64,000 bases of DNA from Chitinophaga niabensis (GCF_900129465.1 NZ_FSRA01000001.1:2668482-2732481); one strand, 5' to 3'. Positions 44,801 to 54,120 are shown, counted from the stretch's first letter. Notes: generated by a model not told the origin, from the sequence alone. Numbers and translations: made by a program.

Positions 44801-47329
44801 GGTCTCTGGCATGCAGGATATACAGGGAATAGCAGCATCACTGCAACCGTAGACCTGAGCCAGGTAACAGAACCTGCGCCGCGCAAAGTATATGAATACA
44901 TGCGCATCTCCAGGAATAACGTTACACAGATGCGTTACTATCTGCGTAACCTGATCCCCAACGCCAACTATGCGGTACGCCTGCATTTTATAGAGCCCAG
45001 CAATACAGAAAAGGCCAATCGCATCTTCAGTGTAAAGACCATCAGCGGCGACAGCCTGATCAATTTCAATCCTTATGCTGCGGCCGGGAATAAGCTGAAC
45101 ACTGTTGTAACGCGCACCCTTGAAGCGAAAGCAAATAGCGCAGGCCTGATAGAAGTATGGTTCTATCCCAAAGTTGCCGCAAACGATCCACATAGTGCCT
45201 CTATCGCTGCTCTTGAAGCGCGCATTATTCCACTCCAGGGGATCAGCATTCATTCGGACAGCAGCAACCTCTATGTTAGCTACAAAGATACATTGAAGCT
45301 GACCACTACGCCGGTGAATGCCACTAACAGGAACCTGGTATACACCTCTTCCAACCAGGCAGTAGCTACAGTAGACCTGAACGGCGTTGTAACAGGAAGA
45401 TCTGCGGGAACGGTTACGATCACCGCAACGTCTGTTGAAGGCGGCTTTACGGCTACCAAAAACTATAACGTAATTTACATACCGGTTACATCTTTAACGC
45501 TGGATAGTTCATCAGCTACTGTATTTGTTGGCTCCGGCATCCAGCTGAATGCTGCCATCGCTCCTCCGAAAGCCAGCAATAAAGGGGTAATATGGACGTC
45601 TTCAGACACGCTGCTGGCTAAAGTAAGCAGCAATGGCACCATCACCGGTATTAAACAAGGCGATGTTATCATCAAAGCCACATCGGCTGATAACCCGGCT
45701 ATTTTTGCACAGGCCAATGTGCATGTGGCCAATGTATTAGCTACCAGCCTTACGCTGATCCCCTCTACCGCTATCATTGGTGCCCAGGATACATTGCTGA
45801 TGAAGTTCAGCTTCTCTCCTGCCAACACCTCCATTAAAACGGTTGTGTGGAGCAGCTCTGATGCAACAGTGGCTACCGTTGATAGTGCAGGTATTATCAC
45901 TGCCATTAAACAGGGTACTGCTACTATCACCGCCAATACACAAGATGCTTCAGGCGTTTCAGCTACACTGCCCGTAACGGTAGTGCCCTTTGATTCCTGC
46001 GGCGGTATACCCAACTACGGCTTCGAAAGCGATCTGATCAACTGGGTCACTTACCTGAAAGGCCAGCCAAATACCGGCGCAGTGTACACCGTGAGCGGTA
46101 AAGGCCACTCCGGCGATAAAGCGGCAACACTGGGCTTTAATAAAGACAAAACCAGCATGAACATCCAGGGTACTATCCCTGTAAGAGGAAACAGCATCAT
46201 TGTATTTAAGCAATGGGTGAAGGTAGAAAGAGGTGCGGACGGTTACCCCTGGTGGGCCGGATACGGCGTTGGATTTGTGGATAGCCTTGGTGCTGCCACT
46301 GGTACTGCGTCCGTTTCAAGAGATGTACATGGAGCCGCATACTATGATAACTGGGTACAGATAAGGGATACCATTACCGTACCTGACAGCGCGGTTGGCC
46401 TCACTTACTGGATCGCTAAAGAAGGCCCCGGTCACGTATGGCTGGATGATCTTTGCATAGAAGTTTTAAAGACCAACAAAAAGGCTATTTACGGTATCAA
46501 CGCAGGTACTACAACAACCCCTGCCGGCCCATATGCCAATACCACCTTTGCACAATATGTTCCGGAAGGGCCTACCGGCACAGACAAACTCTGGCATGCA
46601 GGTTATACCTGGGTACAGAAAGTGAATTCGCCGGTGGACCTCTCTTATGTAACCGATCCCGCTCCGCCGCAGGTATACGAGTACATGCGCGTATTCAAAA
46701 GCAATATCACCCAGATGCGTTATTACCTGCGCGATCTCACACCCAATACCGTGTATGCCATCCGCCTGCACTTTGTTGAGCCACAGGATGCGGAGAAGAA
46801 CAAAAGGATCTTCAGCATCAAAGCCACTAACGGCCTGGACAGCCTTATTGACTTCAATGTGTACCAGGCAGCAGGTAACAGGCTGAACACGGCTGTGATA
46901 AAGACCATCAGGGCCACAGCCAACAGCGCAGGTATGATACAGGTGTTCTTCTACCCTAAAACAGGATTGTATGATCCTTATAGCGGATCAATTGCTGCTA
47001 TCGAGGTGCGCACGCTGATGACGGCAGATACGCTGGAAAGTTTGCAGAACGGGATCGCAGCGGTTGGCAGCAGATCAAACGTCAGGCTGGATTTTTCAAC
47101 GGAAGTGTTTCCTAATCCTTCCAGCAGTGGATTTAATGTAAGGATGACTTCTTCATCTAAAGCAGAAGCATTGCTTAACATTGTTGATAATGCCGGTAGT
47201 GTAATTTATTCCAGGAGGATAAATGCCGGTACATATTACCAGGTTGGGCAAAACCTGAAACCGGGGCTTTATTATATCACGGTAAGGCAAGGGGTTCAGA
47301 GCAAGACGATGAAGGTTGTGAAACAATAA
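41891..47329 (+). CDS. Large secreted GH74-like protein with BIG2 and malectin-like domains and a T9SS sorting domain
   Basis: A 1812-residue secreted enzyme. After a signal peptide (1-24), residues 25 to about 765 form two beta-propellers with BNR-type repeats. The start GGSGAIPSFVAHP...TTDVGTPYRWN matches the catalytic-Asp region of GH74 xyloglucanases. Then come two BIG2 Ig-like domains (about 770-936), a malectin-like domain (940-1113), three BIG2 domains (1115-1366), a CBM4/9-like jelly roll (1370-1530), a second malectin-like domain (1533-1706) and a type A T9SS sorting domain (VFPNPSSSGF to the end). It is the probable depolymerase of the second SusCD locus. Xyloglucan specificity is inferred. 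Confidence 0.82.
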   Translation: MKKICYTLLLAIFYMAASQGVRAQTYTWNQVRIGGSGAIPSFVAHPLVPDLYFITTDVGTPYRWNKDLQKWEHLMLFKKIPLNYWSWEFHQRCGSIAIDPSDSTGNILYATVENGAGSGPGKGSSTVGTIMKSTDRGDTWTDLNVPIAVHPNSTQSFGDRIQVDPANSNHVWVVTDAHGALKTQNAGTSWTQVSNITTPGYCSFILFDKSSGTVTVNSQTVTKRIYIGRQAGVYASEDGGLSFTLMSNSPAYPIRATIHADGTLYISAGTENQEKGVYKYKNGSWQNISPVTLEPDPDPNKNDRFFIKVAVNPANSDHIIVGTRGTWQKDPYYISTHGGAPGTYSPGQITRDNTEAPHSKNDGVPFNAPGHNSYGFHWDPFYPNRVWLNDMLDVLSTDNIFATPTNWKIRVVGLEEIMVTGPLVAPPSGKNLLLSVTADVGGAHHRSLTEPLNQGNVANTALFTNIFNAFNMTGVAFQYNDPEFVVRVGCDGPATNEVAYSRAGYSTNGGDTYTLFPQSPGIRGRVAVSANRRNILWLTQMDGNSPGNVYWSENLGTSWQKSTGVSAGILPAGPQWNLYPGQNHLAADKVNGDYFYIWDRGSFYVSSDGGKSFVKTDATGLTANAGSNPNGSAYATTSNVEVTPGKTGDVWIAFHNESYPQFSGLFHTTDTGKTFSKVGGEDFKPKWIAAAMSDTTVNAHLALYVTSQAIPINGINYGAFRSDDTGRTWTTILDRLPGVAPNITADNKGRMFISAHGNGIFFGTPVAGPVQSVEIINPASDTLVKGYTTKLNFKLTPAYPTNPAIVWSSSDTTIAKVDQFGKVSGINTGNATITITSVDGGKTDTHPVVVVPPTISTGITIDSVVYGTMNTPKQLSFAVVPANTTNKTLTWSVADGTIAGVDANGVVTGLKLGTTTLTIAAADGGFSKTVQLTVNTIVTAINAGTNANPPTPYQATTIGQYVPEGAANTAGLWHAGYTGNSSITATVDLSQVTEPAPRKVYEYMRISRNNVTQMRYYLRNLIPNANYAVRLHFIEPSNTEKANRIFSVKTISGDSLINFNPYAAAGNKLNTVVTRTLEAKANSAGLIEVWFYPKVAANDPHSASIAALEARIIPLQGISIHSDSSNLYVSYKDTLKLTTTPVNATNRNLVYTSSNQAVATVDLNGVVTGRSAGTVTITATSVEGGFTATKNYNVIYIPVTSLTLDSSSATVFVGSGIQLNAAIAPPKASNKGVIWTSSDTLLAKVSSNGTITGIKQGDVIIKATSADNPAIFAQANVHVANVLATSLTLIPSTAIIGAQDTLLMKFSFSPANTSIKTVVWSSSDATVATVDSAGIITAIKQGTATITANTQDASGVSATLPVTVVPFDSCGGIPNYGFESDLINWVTYLKGQPNTGAVYTVSGKGHSGDKAATLGFNKDKTSMNIQGTIPVRGNSIIVFKQWVKVERGADGYPWWAGYGVGFVDSLGAATGTASVSRDVHGAAYYDNWVQIRDTITVPDSAVGLTYWIAKEGPGHVWLDDLCIEVLKTNKKAIYGINAGTTTTPAGPYANTTFAQYVPEGPTGTDKLWHAGYTWVQKVNSPVDLSYVTDPAPPQVYEYMRVFKSNITQMRYYLRDLTPNTVYAIRLHFVEPQDAEKNKRIFSIKATNGLDSLIDFNVYQAAGNRLNTAVIKTIRATANSAGMIQVFFYPKTGLYDPYSGSIAAIEVRTLMTADTLESLQNGIAAVGSRSNVRLDFSTEVFPNPSSSGFNVRMTSSSKAEALLNIVDNAGSVIYSRRINAGTYYQVGQNLKPGLYYITVRQGVQSKTMKVVKQ

Positions 47330-47346
47330 TGGGTTATAACTTCCAT

Positions 47347-47383
47347 AAAAAGAGCGCTACTGTAATGGTAGCGCTCTTTTTTT
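47347..47383 (+). terminator. Terminator of the second SusCD operon
   Basis: AAAAGAGCGCTAC pairs with GTAGCGCTCTTTT around TGTAATG and is followed by a T-run. Its design and much of its sequence match the terminator at 35133. Confidence 0.9.
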
Positions 47384-47400
47384 ATTTTAACTTGTGTACT

Positions 47401-48339
47401 ATGAAGATCATGCTCCTGCTAATAAGCCTGGTATTTAATACCAAACCCATTAAACACTTCACTTATTTCGGCAGGGACCGGGAGAAGATCCATGACCCTG
47501 CATTTTATAACAATCCCAATATAACAGGTGCGCAGATCAGGTATGCATGGCGGCAACTGGAACCTGAAAAGGACATTTATAACTTTAGCGAGATAGAAGA
47601 AGATCTCAGATTCCTGGCCTCCAAAGGTAAAAAGCTCTTTATTCAGGTCCAGGATGCCACTTTCCTGAAAGAAAACCATGCTGTTCCCAAATACCTGGTA
47701 GCTGATACTATCTATCACGGAGGTGAAGCAAGGCAATGTGACGATAATGATTGTTATGGATATGTTGCAAGAAGGTGGGACCCTATGGTAGCGGAGCGCT
47801 TCTTTAAACTTTTACGTAAGCTGAGTGAACAGTTTGATGGCAGGATTGAAGGCATTAACCTCCCTGAAACGTCCATTGACATTTCCGAAAAACAGCTGCC
47901 GCAAGGTTTCAGTGACGACGTGTATATAGCAGCCATAAAACAGTATATGAAGGTGACGCGTGAATGTTTTAGAAGATCCGCTCCCATCCTGTACGCCAAC
48001 TTTATGGTTAAGGGGCAGGAAGGGCTTAAGGAACTCTATGACTACGCCGAGGAAATTCACATGGGAATGGGCGGGCCGGACATTAAAGTGAATAAACCTT
48101 TCCAGATGGCTAACAGCTATCCGCTGATCAGGGCTTTATCAGGCAAAGTAATTACCGGCGTGGCCGTTCAGGATGGAAATTATGATGTAATTAATGTGAA
48201 AACTAATAAGAAAGTAACCGTTCCTGAGATCCTCGATTTTGCGCAAAACTATCTGAGGCTGGATTATATCTTCTGGTGTACGGAGGAACCGTATTATACC
48301 AAAGAGGTGCTTCCCTTGCTGGCTTCGCTTAAAAAATAA
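47401..48339 (+). CDS. Secreted TIM-barrel protein, glycoside-hydrolase-like
   Basis: A 312-residue protein that starts MKIMLLLISLVFN, a probable signal peptide. The frame is open from 47329, but that stretch contains the upstream terminator, so the ATG at 47401 is chosen. Blocks such as AQIRYAWRQLEPEKDIYNFSEIEED, GKKLFIQVQD, and IEGINLPETSID suggest a (beta/alpha)8 fold like clan GH-A, with E-rich strand ends. I cannot name the family or the catalytic pair with confidence. It lies just after the big GH74-like gene but is separated from it by a terminator, and may be co-transcribed with the methyltransferase gene 15 bases downstream. Confidence 0.6.
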   Translation: MKIMLLLISLVFNTKPIKHFTYFGRDREKIHDPAFYNNPNITGAQIRYAWRQLEPEKDIYNFSEIEEDLRFLASKGKKLFIQVQDATFLKENHAVPKYLVADTIYHGGEARQCDDNDCYGYVARRWDPMVAERFFKLLRKLSEQFDGRIEGINLPETSIDISEKQLPQGFSDDVYIAAIKQYMKVTRECFRRSAPILYANFMVKGQEGLKELYDYAEEIHMGMGGPDIKVNKPFQMANSYPLIRALSGKVITGVAVQDGNYDVINVKTNKKVTVPEILDFAQNYLRLDYIFWCTEEPYYTKEVLPLLASLKK

Positions 48340-48354
48340 ATAACAACCGGAATT

Positions 48355-48987
48355 ATGGAAATAGTAGAAGCGGCCGATGCGTTTGACAAGTCTGCCAAAA
48401 TATACCAGGATAAATTTATGGATGTCAGCTTATTTGCCGATACCTTCAATTTTTTCTGCGATAACATACCCGCCGGCAATGCATCTATCCTGGATATTGC
48501 CTGTGGGCCCGGAAACATCACCCGGTACTTACTGGATAAAAAACCGGGTTACGATATATTGGGAATTGACCTGTCGCCCAATATGCTCAGCCTTGCACAG
48601 GCCAATAATCCAACAGCTGAATTTCAGTTGATGGATTGCCGTGAAATAGGCCATATCGAAAAGAGATTTGATGGGATCATGTGTGGTTTCTGCCTGCCCT
48701 ATTTAACACCCAATGAAGCCGTTGCGCTGATCACCGATACAGCAGGATTGTTAAAACCAGGCGGTGTATTTTATGTAAGCACTATGGAGGAAAATGATCA
48801 TACCAAATCAAGATTTCAAAGATCAAGCTCAGGTGACCAGGTGTATGTAAATTATCACAGGGAAGATCATTTAACGCAAGCCATGCAGGAAAATAAATTT
48901 GAAGTGGTCCATTTAAAGCGTTTCAGCTCTCCTGATAAGGACGGTGTAATGATCACCGACCTGGTATTGATCGGGAAATTGACATGA
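48355..48987 (+). CDS. Class I SAM-dependent methyltransferase
   Basis: A 210-residue Rossmann-fold methyltransferase. Motif I is ILDIACGPGN (45-54) for SAM binding, followed by ILGIDLSPNMLSLA (motif II) and GLLKPGGVFYVS (motif IV/post). The acceptor is unknown; the family includes small-molecule and ubiquinone/menaquinone-type enzymes. It starts 15 bases after the TIM-barrel gene, so the two share a transcript. Confidence 0.88.
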   Translation: MEIVEAADAFDKSAKIYQDKFMDVSLFADTFNFFCDNIPAGNASILDIACGPGNITRYLLDKKPGYDILGIDLSPNMLSLAQANNPTAEFQLMDCREIGHIEKRFDGIMCGFCLPYLTPNEAVALITDTAGLLKPGGVFYVSTMEENDHTKSRFQRSSSGDQVYVNYHREDHLTQAMQENKFEVVHLKRFSSPDKDGVMITDLVLIGKLT

Positions 48988-49055
48988 TCAGTTAATTCCA
49001 GCCTTCGCGCACCGATAAGATCGGCGCGGGGCGATCAACTTCATTCCCTAAAAAC

Positions 49056-49095
49056 AGTAAAGCCGCATAAATCTTATGATCTATGCGGCTTTACT
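49056..49095. terminator. Bidirectional terminator
   Basis: AGTAAAGCCGCATA and TATGCGGCTTTACT form a 14-bp perfect stem around a 12-base loop. It lies between the convergent methyltransferase and tricorn-type protease genes. Confidence 0.8.
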
Positions 49096-49109
49096 ATCGA
49101 TATCAATCA

Positions 49110-52100
49110 TTACTTCGATTTATCCGGAAACGCCGGGATCTTCGGCACCCCTGTTTTCCCGCCCTGCGCCAGTTTCTCCAGCAGCACTTTTATACCCTGG
49201 GTCAACTGCACATCATTGCCTTTGTATTCAACATACGGATCATTGATCACTTCAATATCAGGATGCACGCCCTCCCCTTCTATGATAAACGAAGATCCAT
49301 CCGGCGCAAAATGTGCGAATTCCGGTTTCCGCATATCTCCGCCATCAATAAACGGAAGCGAACCGCTGATCCCAACCACACCACCCCAGGTGCGTTGACC
49401 GATCAGGGGGCCAATACCATTGTATTTGAACTGCCAGGGGAACAGATCGCCATCGGAAGCTGAGTACTGATCGATCAGGCAAACCTTTGGCCCTATATGT
49501 GCATCCGGTTTAATAGATGCTGTTTTGCTGTTCCGCAACATAGTGCCCAGCGATGGCCGCCGTAATAAGCGCTCAATGATCATCGGCGATACGTTTCCAC
49601 CGCCGTTACCACGATCATCAATGATGAGCGCTTCTTTATCCAGCTGCGGATAGAAATAACGCGCGAACTGGTTAAGCCCTTCCACCCCCATGTCAGGGAT
49701 ATGCACATAACCGATCCTGCCGCCGCTGGCTGCATTCACTTTGGCTATATTCTGCTGCACCCATTCATGATAGTAAAGAGAAGATTCATCGGCAATGGGT
49801 TTCACCAATAGCTTCCTCACATTTGTTGCCGATGGAGAACCCGCCACTTCAATTTCTACAAACTGGCCTGCTTTACCGGCCAGCGTTTCGTAAAGATTAT
49901 TGACCACCTTCATAGAGGTTCCATTGATGGAAATGATATAGTCCCCGGCTTTCACTTTCAAGCCAGATGCGCGCAAGGGAGATACCAGTGTTTTGTTCCA
50001 GCTTTCGCCGGACAGGATACTGTCTATACGGTAGTACCCGCTTTTATCCCGACTGAACCTTGCTCCCAGCAGGCCCAATTGAATACGGTTGATAGGAGGC
50101 CTGTCCCCGCTGTTAACATAAGCGTGCCCGATACTCAATTCTCCGATCAGTTCACCGATCAGGTAGGTAAGGTCATCGCGATGGTTTACATAAGGAAGCA
50201 GCGGTGCATATTTGTCGTGCATGGCTTTCCAGTTTACGCCATGCATATTCGGATCATAAAAATAATCCCGCATCTGCCGCCAGCTTTCATCATAGATCTG
50301 TTTCCATTCTGCTCTCAGGTCTACCGTTATCTTTAATCCGCTCAGATCCACTTTATTGGCAGGCGTGATCTTTGACTTACCCAGGCTTTCAATAAAGAAA
50401 TCGTTCCCTGTGCGGAACATGATCTTCTTTGCATCTGGTGTAACACTGTATCCGCCAAAGTTGCCGATCTCTGTTTCTTTCAGATCTGTGAGGCTGAAGA
50501 ATTTGAACCCTCTCGGGCCGCGGGTGCCAGAGGAATAATAAACCCCATCTTCCACAGGTAACAGCCCTCCGTAAGATCCGGGAGATACAGGCAGGCTTTC
50601 AATACGGTCTGCCAGGCCTTCTTCGTCCACCACCACAGTTACTCCTTTTCCTGCAGGAACAGGTGTTTTTTTACTGCTGGTATCTGCGTCTCCCTTCACA
50701 CTCACTTCATCGTTCTTATCAGCTAAGGGCGATCTATCACTGGCGCTGAGCCGGGCAAAATAAGGACGGCCCATATCTGTATAAGCATGGTTCCATTCAG
50801 TATTGCTGTAAGTGGGATTGAAGTCGCGCTCAGATATAAAATACAGGAGCTTCCCATCAGGGCTGAACTGTGGCCCGCCACTGTCGTACCAGGTATCGGT
50901 AACGGCAATGGTTTTCTTAGTATCGATATGATAGAGTTTGATCACGCTGAACTCACGTGCTTTACCGGGAACGGTAAAAGCGATCCATTTGCTGTCTGGC
51001 GCAAATGTGTATGATCCAAGTGTGCCCGCATCGGAATGCGCCACCAGTGTTTTGTTTTCTGAAACAACATCCACTATAAAAAGGTCCTGTTCCCGGTTAC
51101 CGAACATCAGGTATTTACTATCCGGGCTCCATACGGGATTAAACTTATAAGAACCTCCTCCTTTCGTTATTTGTTTCGCTGGCTGCGATCCGCCCTGTTG
51201 CTGGATATACAATTCATCTTCCCCTGTACGGTCCGAGATGTAGCTGATCCATTTTCCATCGGGGCTCCAGCCAACATTGCGGTCGTGCGCGTTGCTGGAT
51301 TGAGTGAGATTACGTGTAACGCCCGATTTGGAGGGAACCGTGAACACATCGCCGCGTGCGCTGAAAACAGCACGTTTGCCATCGGGCGACAGGTCCCAGC
51401 TATACACAAAGTCAGCCGCATCTACCTGTTTGGAACGGCCTGAGGCAAGATCTTCCGCGATGGTGATGTTCAGTTTCCTTGCCTGGTTATTGGTGAGGTC
51501 CAGCAGGTAAATATATCCTCCATTCTCAAACACGATGGCATTATCGCCTAACGATGGAAATTTGACATCAAATTCTTTGAAGGTGGTTACTTTCTGCGTT
51601 TGTTTTGTTTTGGTATCATATACAAAAATGTTCGCCGTTCTGTCCCGCTCACTTACGAAGTAGATCTTATCGCCATGATACATGGGAAAGATGTCCTGTG
51701 CCGGGTTGTTAGTGATATTTTCTGCTTTACCGGATGCAGGGTCTACCAGCCAGATATCATCCGCCATACCGCCACGATAATTCTTCCAGGTGCGGAACTC
51801 CCGGAATACGCGGTTCATGGCCATTTTGGAGCCATCGGCATTGTAGGAGGTCCAGGAAGCAACGGTGAAGGGCAATTCCTGGCTGAGGTCTCCATTGAGC
51901 GGGGCCAGGTAAAGTTTGCCTTTGAATGCATTAAATGAGGTACCGCGGCTGCGGTAGATCACGTGTTTGTCGTCCGGCGTCCAGCCCATTACTATATTGT
52001 TAGGGCCCATACGGTCCGCTATATCATCGCGGCCGAGGGTGGCTGTGTAGGTGATCCGTTTCGGTTCGCCGCCGGTAGCGGGCATAATGAAAACCTCCGT

Positions 52101-52355
52101 ATTGCCGTCGTATTGGCCGGTGAAGGCAATTGTTCTACCATCATGGCTGAAACGGGCAAACATCTCGTAGCCGGGATGGCTGGTAATGCGCCGTGCCACA
52201 CCGCCTGTTACGGGAACAGTGTAGAGATCACCTGCATAGGTGAAGGCCACCTGGTTACCATGAACGGCAGGGAAGCGAAGCAAGCGGGCATCCTGTTGTG
52301 CTTTTAAGGTAAGGGTTGATCCGAATAGGATGAAACCGGTAAGGATTTTTTTCAT
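49110..52355 (-). CDS. Tricorn-type S41 family peptidase
   Basis: A 1081-residue secreted peptidase of the tricorn type. A signal peptide (MKKILTGFILFGSTLTLKA) is followed by WD40-like/PD40 propeller repeats up to about 560 (many ...SPDGKWISY... units). A PDZ domain follows at about 760-850 (LKVKAGDYIISINGTSMK), then the C-terminal S41 domain (VHIPDMGVEGLNQFARYF, DDRGNGGGN). The catalytic Ser lies in DQYSASDGD near residues 965-967. The enzyme likely trims peptides in the periplasm. It is transcribed alone against the methyltransferase gene. Confidence 0.92.
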   Translation of the reverse strand: MKKILTGFILFGSTLTLKAQQDARLLRFPAVHGNQVAFTYAGDLYTVPVTGGVARRITSHPGYEMFARFSHDGRTIAFTGQYDGNTEVFIMPATGGEPKRITYTATLGRDDIADRMGPNNIVMGWTPDDKHVIYRSRGTSFNAFKGKLYLAPLNGDLSQELPFTVASWTSYNADGSKMAMNRVFREFRTWKNYRGGMADDIWLVDPASGKAENITNNPAQDIFPMYHGDKIYFVSERDRTANIFVYDTKTKQTQKVTTFKEFDVKFPSLGDNAIVFENGGYIYLLDLTNNQARKLNITIAEDLASGRSKQVDAADFVYSWDLSPDGKRAVFSARGDVFTVPSKSGVTRNLTQSSNAHDRNVGWSPDGKWISYISDRTGEDELYIQQQGGSQPAKQITKGGGSYKFNPVWSPDSKYLMFGNREQDLFIVDVVSENKTLVAHSDAGTLGSYTFAPDSKWIAFTVPGKAREFSVIKLYHIDTKKTIAVTDTWYDSGGPQFSPDGKLLYFISERDFNPTYSNTEWNHAYTDMGRPYFARLSASDRSPLADKNDEVSVKGDADTSSKKTPVPAGKGVTVVVDEEGLADRIESLPVSPGSYGGLLPVEDGVYYSSGTRGPRGFKFFSLTDLKETEIGNFGGYSVTPDAKKIMFRTGNDFFIESLGKSKITPANKVDLSGLKITVDLRAEWKQIYDESWRQMRDYFYDPNMHGVNWKAMHDKYAPLLPYVNHRDDLTYLIGELIGELSIGHAYVNSGDRPPINRIQLGLLGARFSRDKSGYYRIDSILSGESWNKTLVSPLRASGLKVKAGDYIISINGTSMKVVNNLYETLAGKAGQFVEIEVAGSPSATNVRKLLVKPIADESSLYYHEWVQQNIAKVNAASGGRIGYVHIPDMGVEGLNQFARYFYPQLDKEALIIDDRGNGGGNVSPMIIERLLRRPSLGTMLRNSKTASIKPDAHIGPKVCLIDQYSASDGDLFPWQFKYNGIGPLIGQRTWGGVVGISGSLPFIDGGDMRKPEFAHFAPDGSSFIIEGEGVHPDIEVINDPYVEYKGNDVQLTQGIKVLLEKLAQGGKTGVPKIPAFPDKSK

Positions 52356-52402
52356 TAGGGTTTAGACTTTGTGTGAATATGAAAATACAGTATTTATTGG
52401 GT

Positions 52403-53689
52403 TTACTTTTGAGGAGGAGTTCCTACAAAAAAAGGAATGTTGCCGGTAGCCACTTTATTCCTGCCATTACTTACGTATAAAAACAACCTATAAGCGCCGG
52501 TTTTTTCAGGGGCTTTCAGGGTACACCCTGCCTGGTTGGCTTTTACCAGGCCTGGTATGGCTTGTGGCCTTGATTCGCGGTCTCCGCCCTCCTTCAGGTC
52601 CGTGCTTTCGGGTAATAGTTCCCAACGGGCAGTGAGGTGATGGCCCTGACCCTTTACGTAAGTATGCACCGGGTAGGTTTTGCCTGGTTGCAGGTAAATA
52701 AAGCTGGTGGCACGCTTCCCATCCAGCGTTAACGAATCCAGGTGAGGGGCAGGGTTATCCGGCCATTTGCCCGTCCACAAATATTGCATCACGTCTATTA
52801 CCTCTGATTCTTCTCCCGCTTCCGTAAACAATCCATACCAGGTAGGCGTGCGTTCCTGCTTTTGCCCCCACAGGAATACATAGGATCCCAGGCAACTTTT
52901 GTCTATTTTCACAGACGCCTCATAACGTTTCCTGTACACTTCCGCCTTTTCACTGCTGGTTTCCTCTATGGCTGCTTTCCAGGGGGTGATGATACTTTCC
53001 CAATGACCAGTTGGGCCCCATTCCGTGACGATATACGCTTTTTTCCATCCGGTATTTATGATCTGTTGCGGCACCTTCGCTAAGCCCCCATATACCTGTA
53101 CAGCCAGCAAATCAAGGTCCGGGCACCTCGCTATCACCTGCTTTACTACCTCCGGGTTTACGCCTGCCAGCATGGTTGTAACCGGGTGATCAGGATCTTC
53201 CTCATGGATCATTTTAGCAATATCGTTCACCGCATCCCATACCTTAGGATTTTTGTAGCTGAGATTAAGTTCATTACCAATGCCCCACATCAGCAAAGCC
53301 GGATGATTGCGGTATTTGATCACTTCCTGGCGAAGTTTCTCCAATTGCTTACGAACCGCAGCAGTATCATCATAGTTAAAGCCATGCCTTTCTCTTGCCA
53401 CATCCAGCCCCATTGTTACCGTTAAGCCAAGTTTATCTGCTTTATCCAGGTCCTGGCCGGCATTACTGGTACTCCAGGTACGCAGGGAGTTGCCGCCATA
53501 CTTTGCCAGCCTGTCCATATACCTGGTGCCACCCGCGCCCTTTATAAAATAAGGTTTGTGGTCTCTCATCAGCACAAAACCACTGTCGTTTTTCACGATT
53601 TCTACTTTTACAGGCTGGGCTTTCACCTGCCATGCAACCGTTAATAGCAGGCATGTAGCTGCGAATTTAAATAGTAAGGATCCCTTCAT
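52403..53689 (-). CDS. Glycoside hydrolase family 2-type TIM-barrel protein
   Basis: A 428-residue secreted glycosidase. After a signal peptide (to about A24) the GH2 TIM barrel has WGIGNE140LNLSYK with the acid/base Glu and IVTEWGPTG with the nucleophile Glu223. It lacks the N-terminal sugar-binding and Ig-like domains of full-length beta-galactosidases or mannosidases, so it is a stand-alone catalytic module plus a C-terminal beta domain (from about 315). The substrate is not readable. The gene lies 47 bases after the tricorn-type gene start on the same strand, but is probably separately controlled. Confidence 0.82.
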   Translation of the reverse strand: MKGSLLFKFAATCLLLTVAWQVKAQPVKVEIVKNDSGFVLMRDHKPYFIKGAGGTRYMDRLAKYGGNSLRTWSTSNAGQDLDKADKLGLTVTMGLDVARERHGFNYDDTAAVRKQLEKLRQEVIKYRNHPALLMWGIGNELNLSYKNPKVWDAVNDIAKMIHEEDPDHPVTTMLAGVNPEVVKQVIARCPDLDLLAVQVYGGLAKVPQQIINTGWKKAYIVTEWGPTGHWESIITPWKAAIEETSSEKAEVYRKRYEASVKIDKSCLGSYVFLWGQKQERTPTWYGLFTEAGEESEVIDVMQYLWTGKWPDNPAPHLDSLTLDGKRATSFIYLQPGKTYPVHTYVKGQGHHLTARWELLPESTDLKEGGDRESRPQAIPGLVKANQAGCTLKAPEKTGAYRLFLYVSNGRNKVATGNIPFFVGTPPQK

Positions 53690-53761
53690 TAGATGATAGT
53701 GAAGATTAAATAAGGCTAATTTACTATTTTTTGAATGCCCGTTTTTTTTAAAATAAAAGAG

Positions 53762-54073
53762 CTATTTCAAACTTTCCAACTGTATAAAGACTGGGATCAG
53801 GGCTTTCCCATTTTCGGTGAGATTGTATTCGATGTGCAGTGGTTTCTCCTTTATGATAACTTTTTGCAACAAGCCGCCTTCTTCTAACTCCTTTAAGGCA
53901 ATGGACAGTGTTTGTTTATTAGATCCTTCAATCTGCCGGAGTAAACTACTAAACCGTAAAGGGCTATCTACAGCCAAACGAAATATTTCCGGCTTCCACT
54001 TGCCTGACAGCAACTTTAAAAGTGCCTGTGCAGGGCAGGTTGCATTATCCTCTGTTTCCTTTTTAGTAGTCAT
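53762..54073 (-). CDS. HxlR family winged-helix regulator
   Basis: A 103-residue regulator starting MTTKKETEDNATCP, with the redox-type Cys-Pro (C13), SGKWKPEIFRL, the recognition block SNKQTLSIALKELEE and the wing HIEYNLTENGKALIPVF. The frame is open to 54115 (14 more codons), but the TATTTTTG box at 54121-54128 would then give no leader. The shorter start also fits the usual 12-16 residues before the CP, so it is preferred. It is divergent from the thiol protein gene and probably regulates it. Confidence 0.8.
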   Translation of the reverse strand: MTTKKETEDNATCPAQALLKLLSGKWKPEIFRLAVDSPLRFSSLLRQIEGSNKQTLSIALKELEEGGLLQKVIIKEKPLHIEYNLTENGKALIPVFIQLESLK

Positions 54074-54120
54074 AAAAAACTGACTTATTGCAGATGCCAG
54101 CTGAGACGTTGACATTTGTG

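Noticed and set aside
44087..45253. A 388-codon open frame on the minus strand inside the GH74-like gene
   Set aside because: It is a shadow of the BIG2/malectin region: no start site, no recognisable domain and odd cysteine- and histidine-rich composition.
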